Below are positions 16,307-24,250 of a stretch of DNA of 64,000 bases, one piece after another. Each line of letters starts with the position of its first letter. The first letter of the stretch is position 1. The translations under genes and the position numbers were made by a program. Under the pieces are notes generated by a model. It was not told where the DNA came from, did no database searches, and was given only the letters and a program-made list of their open reading frames with translations. Location of the stretch: NCBI RefSeq assembly GCF_002931555.1, contig NZ_PSTZ01000007.1, positions 620,001-684,000 on the forward strand, in the 5' to 3' direction. The stretch comes from Pseudoclavibacter sp. RFBB5 (lineage in GTDB: Bacteria; Actinomycetota; Actinomycetes; Actinomycetales; Microbacteriaceae).

Positions 16307-17332
16307 ATGTCACATCTCGCAGACCTCCTGGCGCCGAAGCTCCCCGACGGTATGACCATCCCCGAGCCGCTCGAGCGGGCGTGGACGTGGATGGAAGGAC
16401 AGGGCTGGGGCTTCGAGAACCGGAACGGCTACTTCCTCACCCCATACGCGGGGACCGCGGAGCTCGGCATCGTCTTCTCCCCCACCGAGTCGCTGACCGG
16501 CTGGTTCGAGCCGGACGAAGTGGGGCACGACCGCCTCTTCCCGCTCGGGCAGACCGACGGCACCGGAAGCCTCGCCGCGCTCTGGCGCGACCCCTCGGAC
16601 GCCATCCGTGTGGTGGTGCTCGGGTCGGAGGGCGAGCGCCTTTCCCTCGCTGATGACGCGGTGGACTTCCTGCGACTGCTCGCCATCGGCTATCTCGAGC
16701 TGAACGGCTACGTGCTCGCCGAGGAACCGTCTGACGAGGACGAGGAATCGGTGGCGGCACTGGCTCAGTTCAGGGCGTGGGTCGAGACGGAATTCGGCGT
16801 CGAGGTGCCCGCCCACTGGGAGGTTCGCGAACCAGACCCGTTCGACGCCTGGGTGGCTGAAGTCAAGAACGAGGAACCTGAGCCTGTCCGCGCCGCCACT
16901 CCCTTCGTCGCCCCAGAGGTGAACACCAGCGAGGTGATCGCGGCCTGCCTCGAGCTGTTCGAGGAGCCGCGCATCGAGGGAATCCAGTTCGGGCGACTCC
17001 GGAACCTGCCACGCACCACGGCAGCGTGGGGGCATGAGCTTGCCGTCATCGACACGCACGAGCCAGGGAACCCCGCCGATGTGGCAGCGCTCGCTCGGGT
17101 CATGAGCGATGTGCGAGCCGGCTTCATCGCACAGTGGGGAACCCCTCGGGCTGAGGCGCCAGCGTCAGGCTCGTGGGCAGCCAACAAGCTCGAGGTGACG
17201 TGGATCCAGCACGTCGATCTCTGGCCGGTCACCGACGACATCGTCGTGGCCCTCTTCACCAGCGCGGAGGAGGGCACGCAGATCGCAGCCGTCGTGTCTC
17301 CCGCAGCCATCGACGAGAAGGAGAGGTTCTAG
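16307..17332 (+). CDS. SUKH (SMI1/KNR4)-like hypothetical protein
   Basis: The 341-residue acidic protein begins with PDGMTIPEPLERAWTWMEGQ and then has the pattern LGQTDGTGSLAALWRDP, IRVVVLGSEGE, DDAVDFLRLLAIGYLELNG, which resembles SMI1/KNR4 (SUKH) domains, proteins often acting as toxin immunity factors or partner-binding modules. Residues 220-341 form a second uncharacterised part, with WGHELAVIDTHEPGNP and VTWIQHVDLWPVTDDIVVAL. No toxin gene is adjacent, so an immunity role is not supported by context. The family assignment is by eye. Confidence 0.65.
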   Translation: MSHLADLLAPKLPDGMTIPEPLERAWTWMEGQGWGFENRNGYFLTPYAGTAELGIVFSPTESLTGWFEPDEVGHDRLFPLGQTDGTGSLAALWRDPSDAIRVVVLGSEGERLSLADDAVDFLRLLAIGYLELNGYVLAEEPSDEDEESVAALAQFRAWVETEFGVEVPAHWEVREPDPFDAWVAEVKNEEPEPVRAATPFVAPEVNTSEVIAACLELFEEPRIEGIQFGRLRNLPRTTAAWGHELAVIDTHEPGNPADVAALARVMSDVRAGFIAQWGTPRAEAPASGSWAANKLEVTWIQHVDLWPVTDDIVVALFTSAEEGTQIAAVVSPAAIDEKERF

Positions 17333-17419
17333 GTTCATGCCGGGCACCTCCGCCTCGGCGTATCTCGCCTCACCGTCGCATGAGCTCGCCCACATGATGT
17401 GCGGGCTAGCAAGCACCTC

Positions 17420-17926
17420 ATGACACGGCTCACGTATGCGGAGGTCGGAGCGACCGCCGGACAACTGCCTGACGGCTACCACCACGTGCGCGAATCGCTG
17501 GTCATCGGGCACGGGCGCGACACGTTCGAGCGGGCGGCCGACGACCTGCTCGCTGGCCGCGCGCAGAGCAGAGCCGGCGCCTCGGTCGAGCTCTCGGAGG
17601 TCCCCCTGCGGGAGGGATCGCGCGTCGTCATGCGACTGCAGATGGGTCCGCTGAAGTTCACGATCCCCTGCCTGGTCGTCTGGGCCGAGCGCACCTCGAC
17701 CTCCTGCGGCTTCGCCTACGGCACGCTCCCCGGCCACCCCGAGCGAGGTGAGGAGCGCTTCGTGCTGGACCTGGCGGATTCCGGGACTGTGACCTTCAGC
17801 ATCGTCGCCTTCTCCGCACCCGCGCGCTGGTTCACCATCCTCGGCGGCCCAATAGCTCGAGCGGTGCAGACTCGGATGACCCGCCGGTACCTTCGGGCAT
17901 TGGCCGCAAGCGAGGCCCAAAGCTGA
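17420..17926 (+). CDS. DUF1990 family protein
   Basis: The 168-residue protein follows the DUF1990 pattern: LTYAEVGATAGQLPDGYHHV at the start, a Gly-rich ESLVIGHGRDTFERAADDL, and RLQMGPLKFTIPCLVVWAER and GFAYGTLPGHPERGEERFVL later. Family members have been found next to membrane proteins and stress genes but have no known activity; the fold may bind a hydrophobic ligand. The ATG at 17420 matches the usual family start; 7 more upstream codons are possible but lack a ribosome site. Confidence 0.8.
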   Translation: MTRLTYAEVGATAGQLPDGYHHVRESLVIGHGRDTFERAADDLLAGRAQSRAGASVELSEVPLREGSRVVMRLQMGPLKFTIPCLVVWAERTSTSCGFAYGTLPGHPERGEERFVLDLADSGTVTFSIVAFSAPARWFTILGGPIARAVQTRMTRRYLRALAASEAQS

Positions 17927-18000
17927 GCGCGGCGAATACCTCGTCGAGGCTAGAGACGCTCCGGGGAGACCGCCCGAGGCTGGCGAGGCTATCGCCTCGG

Positions 18001-18540
18001 TCAAGGCTGGTGGGAGATCCCGAGACGCTCCCTCACCTCGGGAATATGCCATTCCGATGTCGCGATCTCCTCGCGAAGTGTCTTCCGGGGTCTTCCTCTG
18101 CGGTTGACGAGGACCTCGAGGTCGAGCATCGTCGACTCGGTGATCGCGTCGATGACGACGCCGATGCCGGTCAGCGAGGCCATACCTGAGTCGATCATGG
18201 TGAGCAGCGGCGGTCCCTGCCGCTTCGAGATCGCGTTCACGAGGGCCCCGCCCGCGATGAGCCGAGCGACAAGCGCCGCCTCGCGGTCGAGGTCGTGCTC
18301 GCGGTTCGAGAACAGCAGGTGCAGGGCGTTGAGACCGGACGAGAGAGTGACGGATGCATCCGCGCCGTCGTCGAGCAGCCGCTCAGCGATGCCCAGGCGG
18401 GCCGTCAGATCTGGATTCAGCATCGCCCTGAGCAGTGGTGTGTCACCGGTCGAGAGGGAGAACGTCGCTTCCCCGGGCGTGTAGTCGGCGAGGAACTCTA
18501 CGAGCGACTCTTCCTCCGCGCGATGTGCTCGGTTCGGCAT
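18001..18540 (-). CDS. Ankyrin-repeat-like protein
   Basis: The 179-residue protein contains repeat-like units: GDTPLLRAMLNPDLTARLGI, ERLLDDGADASVTLSSGLNA-LHLLFSN, and AARLIAGGALVNAISKRQGP-PLLTMID, each with the helix-turn-helix then 'G.....' loop of ankyrin repeats. Such proteins bind partners; nothing in the context identifies one. The ATG at 18540 was chosen because GGAGGGG lies 5 bp before it. The first and last 40 residues are outside the repeats and contain RRGRPRKTLRE, a basic stretch. Confidence 0.7.
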   Translation of the reverse strand: MPNRAHRAEEESLVEFLADYTPGEATFSLSTGDTPLLRAMLNPDLTARLGIAERLLDDGADASVTLSSGLNALHLLFSNREHDLDREAALVARLIAGGALVNAISKRQGPPLLTMIDSGMASLTGIGVVIDAITESTMLDLEVLVNRRGRPRKTLREEIATSEWHIPEVRERLGISHQP

Positions 18541-18753
18541 GATCCCCTCCAAGGCGGTTGCTGCCCCCTGCTGGTGTCACTGCGAGCCTAGCGAAAGCGG
18601 GATGATCGTCGTCACGGCTCATCCGCACAGGGTGGATTCCTCCCCGACCGGCCGCCCGTCTGGACCCACGGAGTCGGGGCGGCGGTCGGCGAGCCGGGGA
18701 CGCTGTGCTGGCTTCGGGAAGACGGATACGCCACCTTCCCCGCCACGCGAGCG

Positions 18754-20298
18754 TTAGCTGCGTCGGCGACGCAGCAGCAGGACAAGCCCGCCGAGTGCGG
18801 CGATCGCAACCGCGGTGATCGTCAGGAACGGCAATCCGGCGCTTCCTGTCGTGGCGAGTGATGCACTCGAGTCACCGTCGACGGGAGCCGCTGGCGCGGA
18901 CGTCGCGGTCTCGACGGGGCTCGGAGCCGTCGATGGTTCAGGCGCAACGGTGGGTTTCGGTTCCTGCGTGGGCTCGGGCGCGACGGTCGGAGTAGTTGAC
19001 GGGGTTGCCGTGGGCGTGGGCTCCGGGCTTGCGGGTGTCGGAAGCGCGGCGGCCGCCGCCAAGATGAGCTGCTGCGTCTGCTCGACGTTCGTCGCCCGGT
19101 TGGCGGCCAGGTTGGCGTAGTCGAGCACTGGGACGTGCAGGTGGCCGCCGGCCACATCCTGACGGTCCAGGCCGACGCGGAGACGGTTCGCGCGGTACAT
19201 GCTCTCGTTCGATAGGTAGTCGCCGCCTCCACCACTCACTGCGAAGGATCCCTCGGGCGGCGCCGTCGGGTCGTTCGTGCCGACACACTGCGCCTCGTCA
19301 TCCCGAGCTTCGCTGAAGGAGTAGCAGAAGGCGTTGTTGAGCTGCACCGGGAACGGGCCCGTCTCTGCGGCAACCATCTCTTCGAACGGCAGCGTCGTCT
19401 CGATGAACTGCGCACCGTCGACGGTCTGCGGCCACGCCGCCGCATCCGGTGCCTCTTCGAGAGCGCGCTCGTCGAGGTTGTCGACGCCGCCGCCGCGCCA
19501 ACTGCTCGCCCAGCGCTCGATGTCGTAGCCGGTGCGCCCCTGGCTGATGGTCATCGCCATCTGGGGTGACGCGGGACCCGCGAGGAACTGGGGACCGTAC
19601 GCGTCCTCGACGATTCCGCCGTCGAAGCGCGACCACGTCACGGGCAGCACGACGGCCTGGATCTGCACTGGCCCGGAGGCCGTCTCGATGACACGGCCGG
19701 AGAGGGAGAGGGCGACGGCACCGGAGGGGTTCGAGCGCTCAAGCAGGGCGGGAAGCTGGAACGGGTCGAATCCGCTGATCATCACCTTGGTGACGCCAGG
19801 GTCCTCGTCGAAGCCGAGCTCGAGCAGGCCGCGAGTCGCCTCCTCCAGGATGTGCAGCAGGTCGGTGAGCTGCTCAGCCGAGACGGCGGAGGAGGCGGCC
19901 CAGTCCTTGACCTCGGCGCGCATCGCGAGCCGCGCCCAGTAGAGACCGCGGTCCTCGTAACGGGTGGCTGCTCCGACGTCTTGAGCGTTCTGGACGGCGA
20001 TGTCCCAGATCTCACGTCCCGTCTCCACGATAAGCGTGTCGGCGTTGTCGGGTGCGGTCCCGGCGAGCGTGGCCGAGAAGTTGTCGAGCGCGGCCTCAAG
20101 CCCGGTGGATGCGATCATCTGGGTGGAGAAGGGAACGGTCTCGCCGGGGAGCGTGGCGCTGAGACGGAGCTCCTCGACGTCGAGCTCGGTGCTCTCGAGG
20201 CGGGGGTCGGGTGCCGCCTGCGCCGGCGGGGCGAGCGCGGTGGCGAGGATGGCCCCGGTGCCGAGTGCGGCGAGGAGTCGTCTGGTGACGCGTGTCAT
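18754..20298 (-). CDS. Secreted wall-anchored pyroglutamyl-peptidase (C15)-like protein with Ser in place of Cys
   Basis: This 514-residue protein has a signal peptide (TRRLLAALGTGAILATALAP, cleavage near AQA/APD, about residue 29), a peptidase C15-like core (about 165-395) and a Thr/Pro-rich linker followed by LATTG, a hydrophobic helix and RRRRS, the layout of a sortase substrate. The core shows VMISGFDPFQ (cf. GFDPFG), LPVTW, GYDIERWA with the family Glu (residue 261) and GGHLHVPVL with the family His (about 388). The loop equivalent to the nucleophile reads DYLSNESMYRA; the usual Cys is Ser at residue 363. Activity is doubtful. An alternative ATG at 20334 also has a ribosome site. Confidence 0.8.
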   Translation of the reverse strand: MTRVTRRLLAALGTGAILATALAPPAQAAPDPRLESTELDVEELRLSATLPGETVPFSTQMIASTGLEAALDNFSATLAGTAPDNADTLIVETGREIWDIAVQNAQDVGAATRYEDRGLYWARLAMRAEVKDWAASSAVSAEQLTDLLHILEEATRGLLELGFDEDPGVTKVMISGFDPFQLPALLERSNPSGAVALSLSGRVIETASGPVQIQAVVLPVTWSRFDGGIVEDAYGPQFLAGPASPQMAMTISQGRTGYDIERWASSWRGGGVDNLDERALEEAPDAAAWPQTVDGAQFIETTLPFEEMVAAETGPFPVQLNNAFCYSFSEARDDEAQCVGTNDPTAPPEGSFAVSGGGGDYLSNESMYRANRLRVGLDRQDVAGGHLHVPVLDYANLAANRATNVEQTQQLILAAAAALPTPASPEPTPTATPSTTPTVAPEPTQEPKPTVAPEPSTAPSPVETATSAPAAPVDGDSSASLATTGSAGLPFLTITAVAIAALGGLVLLLRRRRS

Positions 20299-20437
20299 GG
20301 TCTCTTGTCCTAGGTGTGGGGGCGTCGGACTCATGGCGCTCCGGCGCCGTCGGCAGAGGGGTGGGTACACCGCGGGTCGCGCTCAGGGATCAAGATCGCC
20401 GGTGCGAACACCCGGGTATCAATCGACCCTATGTTGT

Positions 20438-20611
20438 TCAACACGACTCTGGGGATTGTTCACGTTTAAGGCGTGTGAACAATTCCTGAGGGGACGCGGG
20501 TCCACGTTTGCGATCCATGAGGGCGCGGAATGCGACGAGCACGGTCTTCCTGTGGCCGGCTGGCGGCGTGGGGGTGTGCTCCTTGCTGTGTCCGTGGTTG
20601 TGGATGGGCAT
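20438..20611 (-). CDS. Possible small basic protein (57 residues)
   Basis: This short frame begins 16 bp after the stop of the upstream membrane protein gene on the same strand. Its third codon positions are strongly G/C and the product (MPIHNHGHSKEHTPTPPAGH... ...ELFTRLKREQS) is His-rich at the start and basic at the end, so it might be real. Against it: no convincing ribosome site and no recognised domain. An inverted repeat (20455-20483) overlaps its last codons. Confidence 0.3.
   Translation of the reverse strand: MPIHNHGHSKEHTPTPPAGHRKTVLVAFRALMDRKRGPASPQELFTRLKREQSPESC
20455..20483. repeat. Inverted repeat ATTGTTCAC-N11-GTGAACAAT
   Basis: Two perfect 9-bp arms face each other over 11 bp, in the 329-bp gap between the secreted protein (its start is at 20298) and the preceding membrane protein gene. 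It lies about 160 bp upstream of the secreted protein's start, so it may be an operator, or a weak terminator of the upstream gene; the A/T content of the arms favours protein binding. Confidence 0.6.
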
Positions 20612-20627
20612 CGCCGAGCGCCGCCGG

Positions 20628-21158
20628 TCAACTCGGGTTCGGCAGCTGGACCTGCATAGGAGAGATGTCGACTTCGACATCGCCGAAGATGAATCCGTCA
20701 GGACGAGCGAGGCCGCCGTCATAGAGCTCGATCGGGAACGTGAAGAGGGAGTAGAGCGACGCTCCGGTCCAGAGCACGATCACGATGGTGAACAGGATGG
20801 ATGAACGAGTGAACTGGCGTCGAGCGTCTGGGAGGATCGTTCCCCGGCGGATGAGCACGGTGAGGATGCTCACGAATCCGAGCGCCAACGCAAGGTACGC
20901 GAACGGACTGGGCTGCAGCGTCATCGCGAGACAATTCGGGACCTGGTCCGTGATCTCCCCATTCGCGTCGAGATAGTCTCCAGCCCCGGTCACACCACCC
21001 GGACAGTAGCTACGCGAACCGCTGCTCGCGATGGTGTGGAACACGGCAATCGCGAGGATCCAGAGGGTGTAGCGGCGTACTTCCACGATCCACCCGCGCC
21101 CGATCACGGCCTCCAATTCGGGAGGTGCTGCCAGGTCTGAGTTGGGGCTTGCGGTCAT
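20628..21158 (-). CDS. Hypothetical membrane protein
   Basis: The 176-residue protein has three or four hydrophobic helices (YTLWILAIAVFHTIASS, PFAYLALALGFVSILTVLI, SSILFTIVIVLWTGASLYSL) and an external loop with two cysteines (SYCPGGVTGAGD and VPNCLAM) that could form a disulfide. It ends in a short acidic tail. No family is recognised. The ATG at 21158 has GAGGTACAG before it and overlaps the stop of the upstream remnant (ATGA, 21155-21158), so expression may have depended on the now broken gene. Confidence 0.7.
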   Translation of the reverse strand: MTASPNSDLAAPPELEAVIGRGWIVEVRRYTLWILAIAVFHTIASSGSRSYCPGGVTGAGDYLDANGEITDQVPNCLAMTLQPSPFAYLALALGFVSILTVLIRRGTILPDARRQFTRSSILFTIVIVLWTGASLYSLFTFPIELYDGGLARPDGFIFGDVEVDISPMQVQLPNPS

Positions 21159-21539
21159 CTGTACCTCGCTTCGTTCGCCTGTTCTCCGTGCACGGGTGAC
21201 TCGACAACGCTCCCAATCGATCCTGGACGCCTCCCGGGTACAGGTGTGGCCGTATGGAAGGCGATCGCGGTGAACGTTCCGCCAGCGCGGTAAATCACGG
21301 TGGTCGTCACTGACATGTCGTTCACGGACTTCGCCTGCGGGTTGACCACCTGGATGCGGTTTGCCTCGAGCATGTCTCCGGGCTTCGATCAGCTCCTGCG
21401 CCTGCGTGCTGAGTTTCGTGGCTTCCGTTCGCCGCCCTTGCAACTGCGGGTCTCGGCCGACGGCCGTCTCACCGCGTGCGAGGGTGCTCTCAATCCGCAG
21501 AACAGCAACGATCGGGGCAGTCGTGGGCGGAAGCTGCCC
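21155..21539 (-). pseudogene. Frameshifted remnant of an unknown gene
   Basis: Two consecutive minus-strand frames look coding but join only through a frame change near 21380-21392. The first (about 21539-21390) ends RRTEATKLSTQAQELIEA; the second continues KPGDMLEANRIQVVNPQAKS and VNDMSVTTTVIYRAGGTFTA with high GC at third positions, then loses codon bias after PVPGRR. No start codon of usual kind is visible at the upstream end. The second frame alone (ATG at 21373, 72 codons) could be translated. The gene's identity is unknown. It fills most of the 398-bp gap between hipA and the membrane protein. Confidence 0.45.
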
Positions 21540-21556
21540 ATCCTGCGGTGGATGGC

Positions 21557-22939
21557 TTAGCTCGTGTCGCGCCAGTGTCCGCGGACGTGCTTCCCTCGAC
21601 GGGTGTGCGCGGGGATCCAGACGCGGCCTGCCCCTGCTGCGCCGCTCGATCCGGGCGGGGCTGGCAGGTCGATGATGCTTGGGCTCGAGGGGACGGCCGC
21701 TTTCGCACGCTCGCGGTTCGGCCCCTCGAATGCGTCGGCAAACCCTTCGATCTCGTCTCGCGGAAAGCCAGCCTCAGCCCCGTACTTCGCCCAGTCAGCG
21801 GTTGCGTGCTCGACCTCGCGGATGGCGTCGATGGCCTGCTCGTCGGTGAGCCGGTACGCGTCGGCGCTGGCGATGAGCTGCCGGAGGTCGCGGTTGTCGG
21901 GGTCGTCGTCAAGGGTCAGTGCTGTCGCGGCGTCTTGCGCGTAGGGGAACGGGTTCACGTCGAAGACGGGGCTCAGCTCCCATCCGCGGCGGCCGAGGAG
22001 CAGTCCGTGGTTGCGAAGGTGATCGTCGACGTTGTTGACGAGGATGGTGAGCGCCACTCGTCGGAACAGCTGCTCGCCATTGGTGGCCGTGGCGGCTGTG
22101 AGCTCGATGGCGATCGACTCGTAGTCGGTGTGCTGCCCATCTTCCGTCTGGAGGAAGCTATGCAGACTGAGATAACCGCGGCGCGTATCGCCGTCCCGGT
22201 CGAAGCGTTCGATGACGGCAACGCCGTAGCCGTCACCGGTCGTGGCGGGGTGCAGCTCGTGGTGCGGGGTGACGATGCCGGCGGCGTGCGCCATCCGCAT
22301 GGTCGCTATTTCCCAGGCTGCAATGTTCCAGCGGTCGTCGGCCTGGGGCAGTTTGGCGATCGCGAGCCGACCGCGCCCGTTGATGACGGCTGCTTTCGGG
22401 CGCGCACCGCCTTGGGACGTGCCGATCGGCACGAGAGTGCGGAGCGTCTCGTCACTGGGTCCGATCCCCCGTTGGGCGTCGTCGCTGGCTGCAACCAGTG
22501 AGGCGAGGTCGTGGACTGCCGGGGGTGGCCCAGCGGCGTGGCTCTGGAAGCTGCCGCTGCCGTCGCGGAAGCGGAGCGCGCCTTGGCGAGTGTGGTCGGG
22601 CACAGCCAGGAGCAGGCCCGTCTCGTCCAGCTTCGAAGGCAGGGCCGGGTCGGCTCGGCGACGACGCCGGTGCTCGCTCTGGAGGAGACGCGTGCCCCAT
22701 CGATCGGGCATCGCGTCGGCGAATCCGGTGAACATCGGCCGGTGCGTAGGCGGGTTCTGGACACCGACTCTGAGCGGCAGGTCCGGGGAGAGCGCGTACG
22801 CGCCGCGCAGGCGCAGGTAGTCGGGCGCGTAGGTGAAGCTGATACCGGCAGCGCGCCGGTGCGGATGGGCCGTAGATTGCGCGATGCCGGCAAGCACTTC
22901 CCTGCCGTCGGCGAGCGTGGTGAAGACGTCGACGTTCAT
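21557..22939 (-). CDS. hipA: HipA-type serine/threonine kinase toxin
   Basis: The 460-residue protein matches HipA: an N-terminal HipA_N domain (MNVDVFTTLADGREVLAGIA), the Gly-rich ATP loop GTSQGGARPKAAV, the catalytic-loop sequence NNVDDHLRNHGLLLG and the metal-binding SPVFDVNPFP. In E. coli HipA phosphorylates glutamyl-tRNA synthetase and induces persistence; the target here is unproven. The C-terminal 60 residues are extended and Gly/Arg-rich (GSSGAAGAGRVWIP). Its ATG overlaps the stop of hipB by ATGA (22936-22939), so antitoxin and toxin are co-translated. The pair lies beside tRNA-Val. Confidence 0.92.
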   Translation of the reverse strand: MNVDVFTTLADGREVLAGIAQSTAHPHRRAAGISFTYAPDYLRLRGAYALSPDLPLRVGVQNPPTHRPMFTGFADAMPDRWGTRLLQSEHRRRRRADPALPSKLDETGLLLAVPDHTRQGALRFRDGSGSFQSHAAGPPPAVHDLASLVAASDDAQRGIGPSDETLRTLVPIGTSQGGARPKAAVINGRGRLAIAKLPQADDRWNIAAWEIATMRMAHAAGIVTPHHELHPATTGDGYGVAVIERFDRDGDTRRGYLSLHSFLQTEDGQHTDYESIAIELTAATATNGEQLFRRVALTILVNNVDDHLRNHGLLLGRRGWELSPVFDVNPFPYAQDAATALTLDDDPDNRDLRQLIASADAYRLTDEQAIDAIREVEHATADWAKYGAEAGFPRDEIEGFADAFEGPNRERAKAAVPSSPSIIDLPAPPGSSGAAGAGRVWIPAHTRRGKHVRGHWRDTS

Positions 22940-23256
22940 CGTCGGGGTCTCACTCGTTCGCCGAGGAGCTCGTCCGCGCGAAGGCGGCCGACATCTGAGT
23001 TGAGGGGTTCGGCAGCGTCGAGGATGCCTTGCTCGATACCAAGAACCATGATGACGCGCATGAGAATGTCGCTGGAGACGCTGCCGCCGTTCTCGATCTT
23101 GCGGAGGGTGACCCGTGTGGTGCGCGCGCGCTCCGCGACCTGCTCGGCGGTGATGCCGCGCAGCTTCCGCCAGCGACGCAGGGAATCTCCGAGCGCGGCC
23201 AGCGCTCGCGCTTCGCGACTGCGGCTCTGTGGTCGTGCAAGATCGGGTTCCGCCAT
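22936..23256 (-). CDS. hipB: HipB-type XRE antitoxin
   Basis: The 106-residue protein is a small helix-turn-helix regulator: LGDSLRRWRKLRGITAEQVA-ERARTTRVTLRKIENGG is the XRE motif, followed by VSSDILMRVIMVLG. It should bind and neutralise HipA and repress its own promoter. The start at 23256 (MAEPDLARPQ) follows a short leader with a TTACCAT -10-like element; a longer start at 23313 would add residues of unlike composition. It precedes hipA with a 4-bp overlap. Confidence 0.88.
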   Translation of the reverse strand: MAEPDLARPQSRSREARALAALGDSLRRWRKLRGITAEQVAERARTTRVTLRKIENGGSVSSDILMRVIMVLGIEQGILDAAEPLNSDVGRLRADELLGERVRPRR

Positions 23257-23521
23257 ACCGACATGGTAACACTTGTATCCATTAAGACCTCGAATGGACA
23301 GTTTTATTGCCACGAATCCAGCCCGAGCGGTTCATCAGATGCATAGAACCTCCGCGACCGCAGAGGTCTCGTGGAGGTCTCGGCGGCGCGGTGAGCACCA
23401 CCCTTGCGAGACCGAGGGTGGAACATAAGGCGATCGGAATCTCACCGGAATTTGACCGCCTGATCGAGAGCCTTGGATCGAGAGACTCGGCACGAATGTA
23501 CCTCTGACCAGGGGTAGAGAG

Positions 23522-23597
23522 TGGTGGGCCCTGCCGGGATCGAACCGACGACATCCACGGTGTAAACGTGGCGCTCTACCAGCTGAGCTAAAGGCCC
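23522..23597 (-). tRNA. tRNA-Val (anticodon UAC)
   Basis: Read on the minus strand, acceptor GGGCCTT pairs with AGGGCCC, the anticodon arm CCACG-TTTACAC-CGTGG displays TAC, the T arm holds TTCGATC, and ACCA is encoded at the 3' end (23522-23525). The 5' end overlaps the last 10 bases of the peroxiredoxin gene, including its TAG stop (23588-23590). Confidence 0.95.
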
Positions 23598-24082
23598 TCG
23601 GCGAGCAAGTGTAGCGCGGCGGCGTGGTCCGCTCGAACACGCGCCTCCCCCGGGCGAGCGGACGCGACGAGACGGTAGCTGCCATCCGCTCGCAACAGGA
23701 AGGTGCGGCGCGTGGCTGCGCCAGAACCCTCGTCGAATGCGCCGTAGGCGCGCGCGGCCCGCCCGTGCGGCCAGAAGTCGCTGCATCCGGTGAGCACTCC
23801 GTCAGCGCCGAGGTCGTGCAGCCAGGCTCTCAGCGTCGCCGCACTGTCGGTAGCGACGACGAAGACCTCGAAGCCTGGAGCGAGGGCGCTGGATCTCCCC
23901 GTATTCCGAGCCGAGTCGACCAGCTCGACAAGCTCTCGAACCTCATCGGCGCACACGGGTGTGAACGCCCCTGGCACGAACACGAGCAGCCGAGCCGACG
24001 CTGCCGGGCCCGCGACGACGCGCATCCCGCCGCGATGATCGACCAGGGAGATGGATTCGAGTGGGGGCGCGAATTCGCTCAC
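23588..24082 (-). CDS. Peroxiredoxin (AhpC/TSA, AhpE/BCP-like)
   Basis: The 164-residue protein has the thioredoxin-fold peroxiredoxin signature VPGAFTPVCADEVRELVELV, with the peroxidatic Cys in the TPVC position, and an Arg late in the chain. There is a second Cys in TGCSDFWPHG, so the resolving partner is not certain. The GTG at 24082 was chosen because GAGAGGA precedes it; a TTG 16 codons upstream is less likely. It diverges from aceE across 168 bp and its stop codon lies inside the tRNA-Val gene, which is most unusual. It should remove peroxides in the cytoplasm. Confidence 0.85.
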   Translation of the reverse strand: MSEFAPPLESISLVDHRGGMRVVAGPAASARLLVFVPGAFTPVCADEVRELVELVDSARNTGRSSALAPGFEVFVVATDSAATLRAWLHDLGADGVLTGCSDFWPHGRAARAYGAFDEGSGAATRRTFLLRADGSYRLVASARPGEARVRADHAAALHLLAEGL

Positions 24083-24149
24083 GATCAGGTCCTCTCCACT
24101 CACGATGTTCGGTTGTGCGCGCTTCGACAAGGATTCCCCTCAACCTGCG

Positions 24150-24162
24150 TGTGCATCGCACA
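24150..24162. promoter_or_regulatory. Palindrome TGTGC-ATC-GCACA between peroxiredoxin and aceE
   Basis: A perfect 5-3-5 palindrome lies in the shared divergent promoter region, about 68 bp from the peroxiredoxin start and 90 bp from the aceE start. It resembles a regulator site but does not match a motif I can name. TTGACG at about 24215 may be part of the aceE promoter. Confidence 0.35.
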
Positions 24163-24250
24163 AACCATAGATAAGCTAGCGGGTGGACTGCGCGTCATAA
24201 CCTGGCGTGCGCCATTGACGTGACGAACCCGGAACGAAATGAGGTCGACG

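Noticed and set aside
16307-17332. Toxin-immunity pair involving the SUKH-like protein
   Set aside because: No toxin, secretion or polymorphic repeat gene is adjacent.
17984-17999. Stem CGAGGC-TATC-GCCTCG as a terminator between convergent genes
   Set aside because: Only six base pairs; it may end transcription but the evidence is too slight for a feature.
23307-23507. A 66-codon frame in the gap between hipB and tRNA-Val, with an ending like a tyrosine-recombinase tail
   Set aside because: The likeness is weak and there is no start site or codon bias, so I did not call an integrase fragment. The 265-bp gap otherwise shows nothing.
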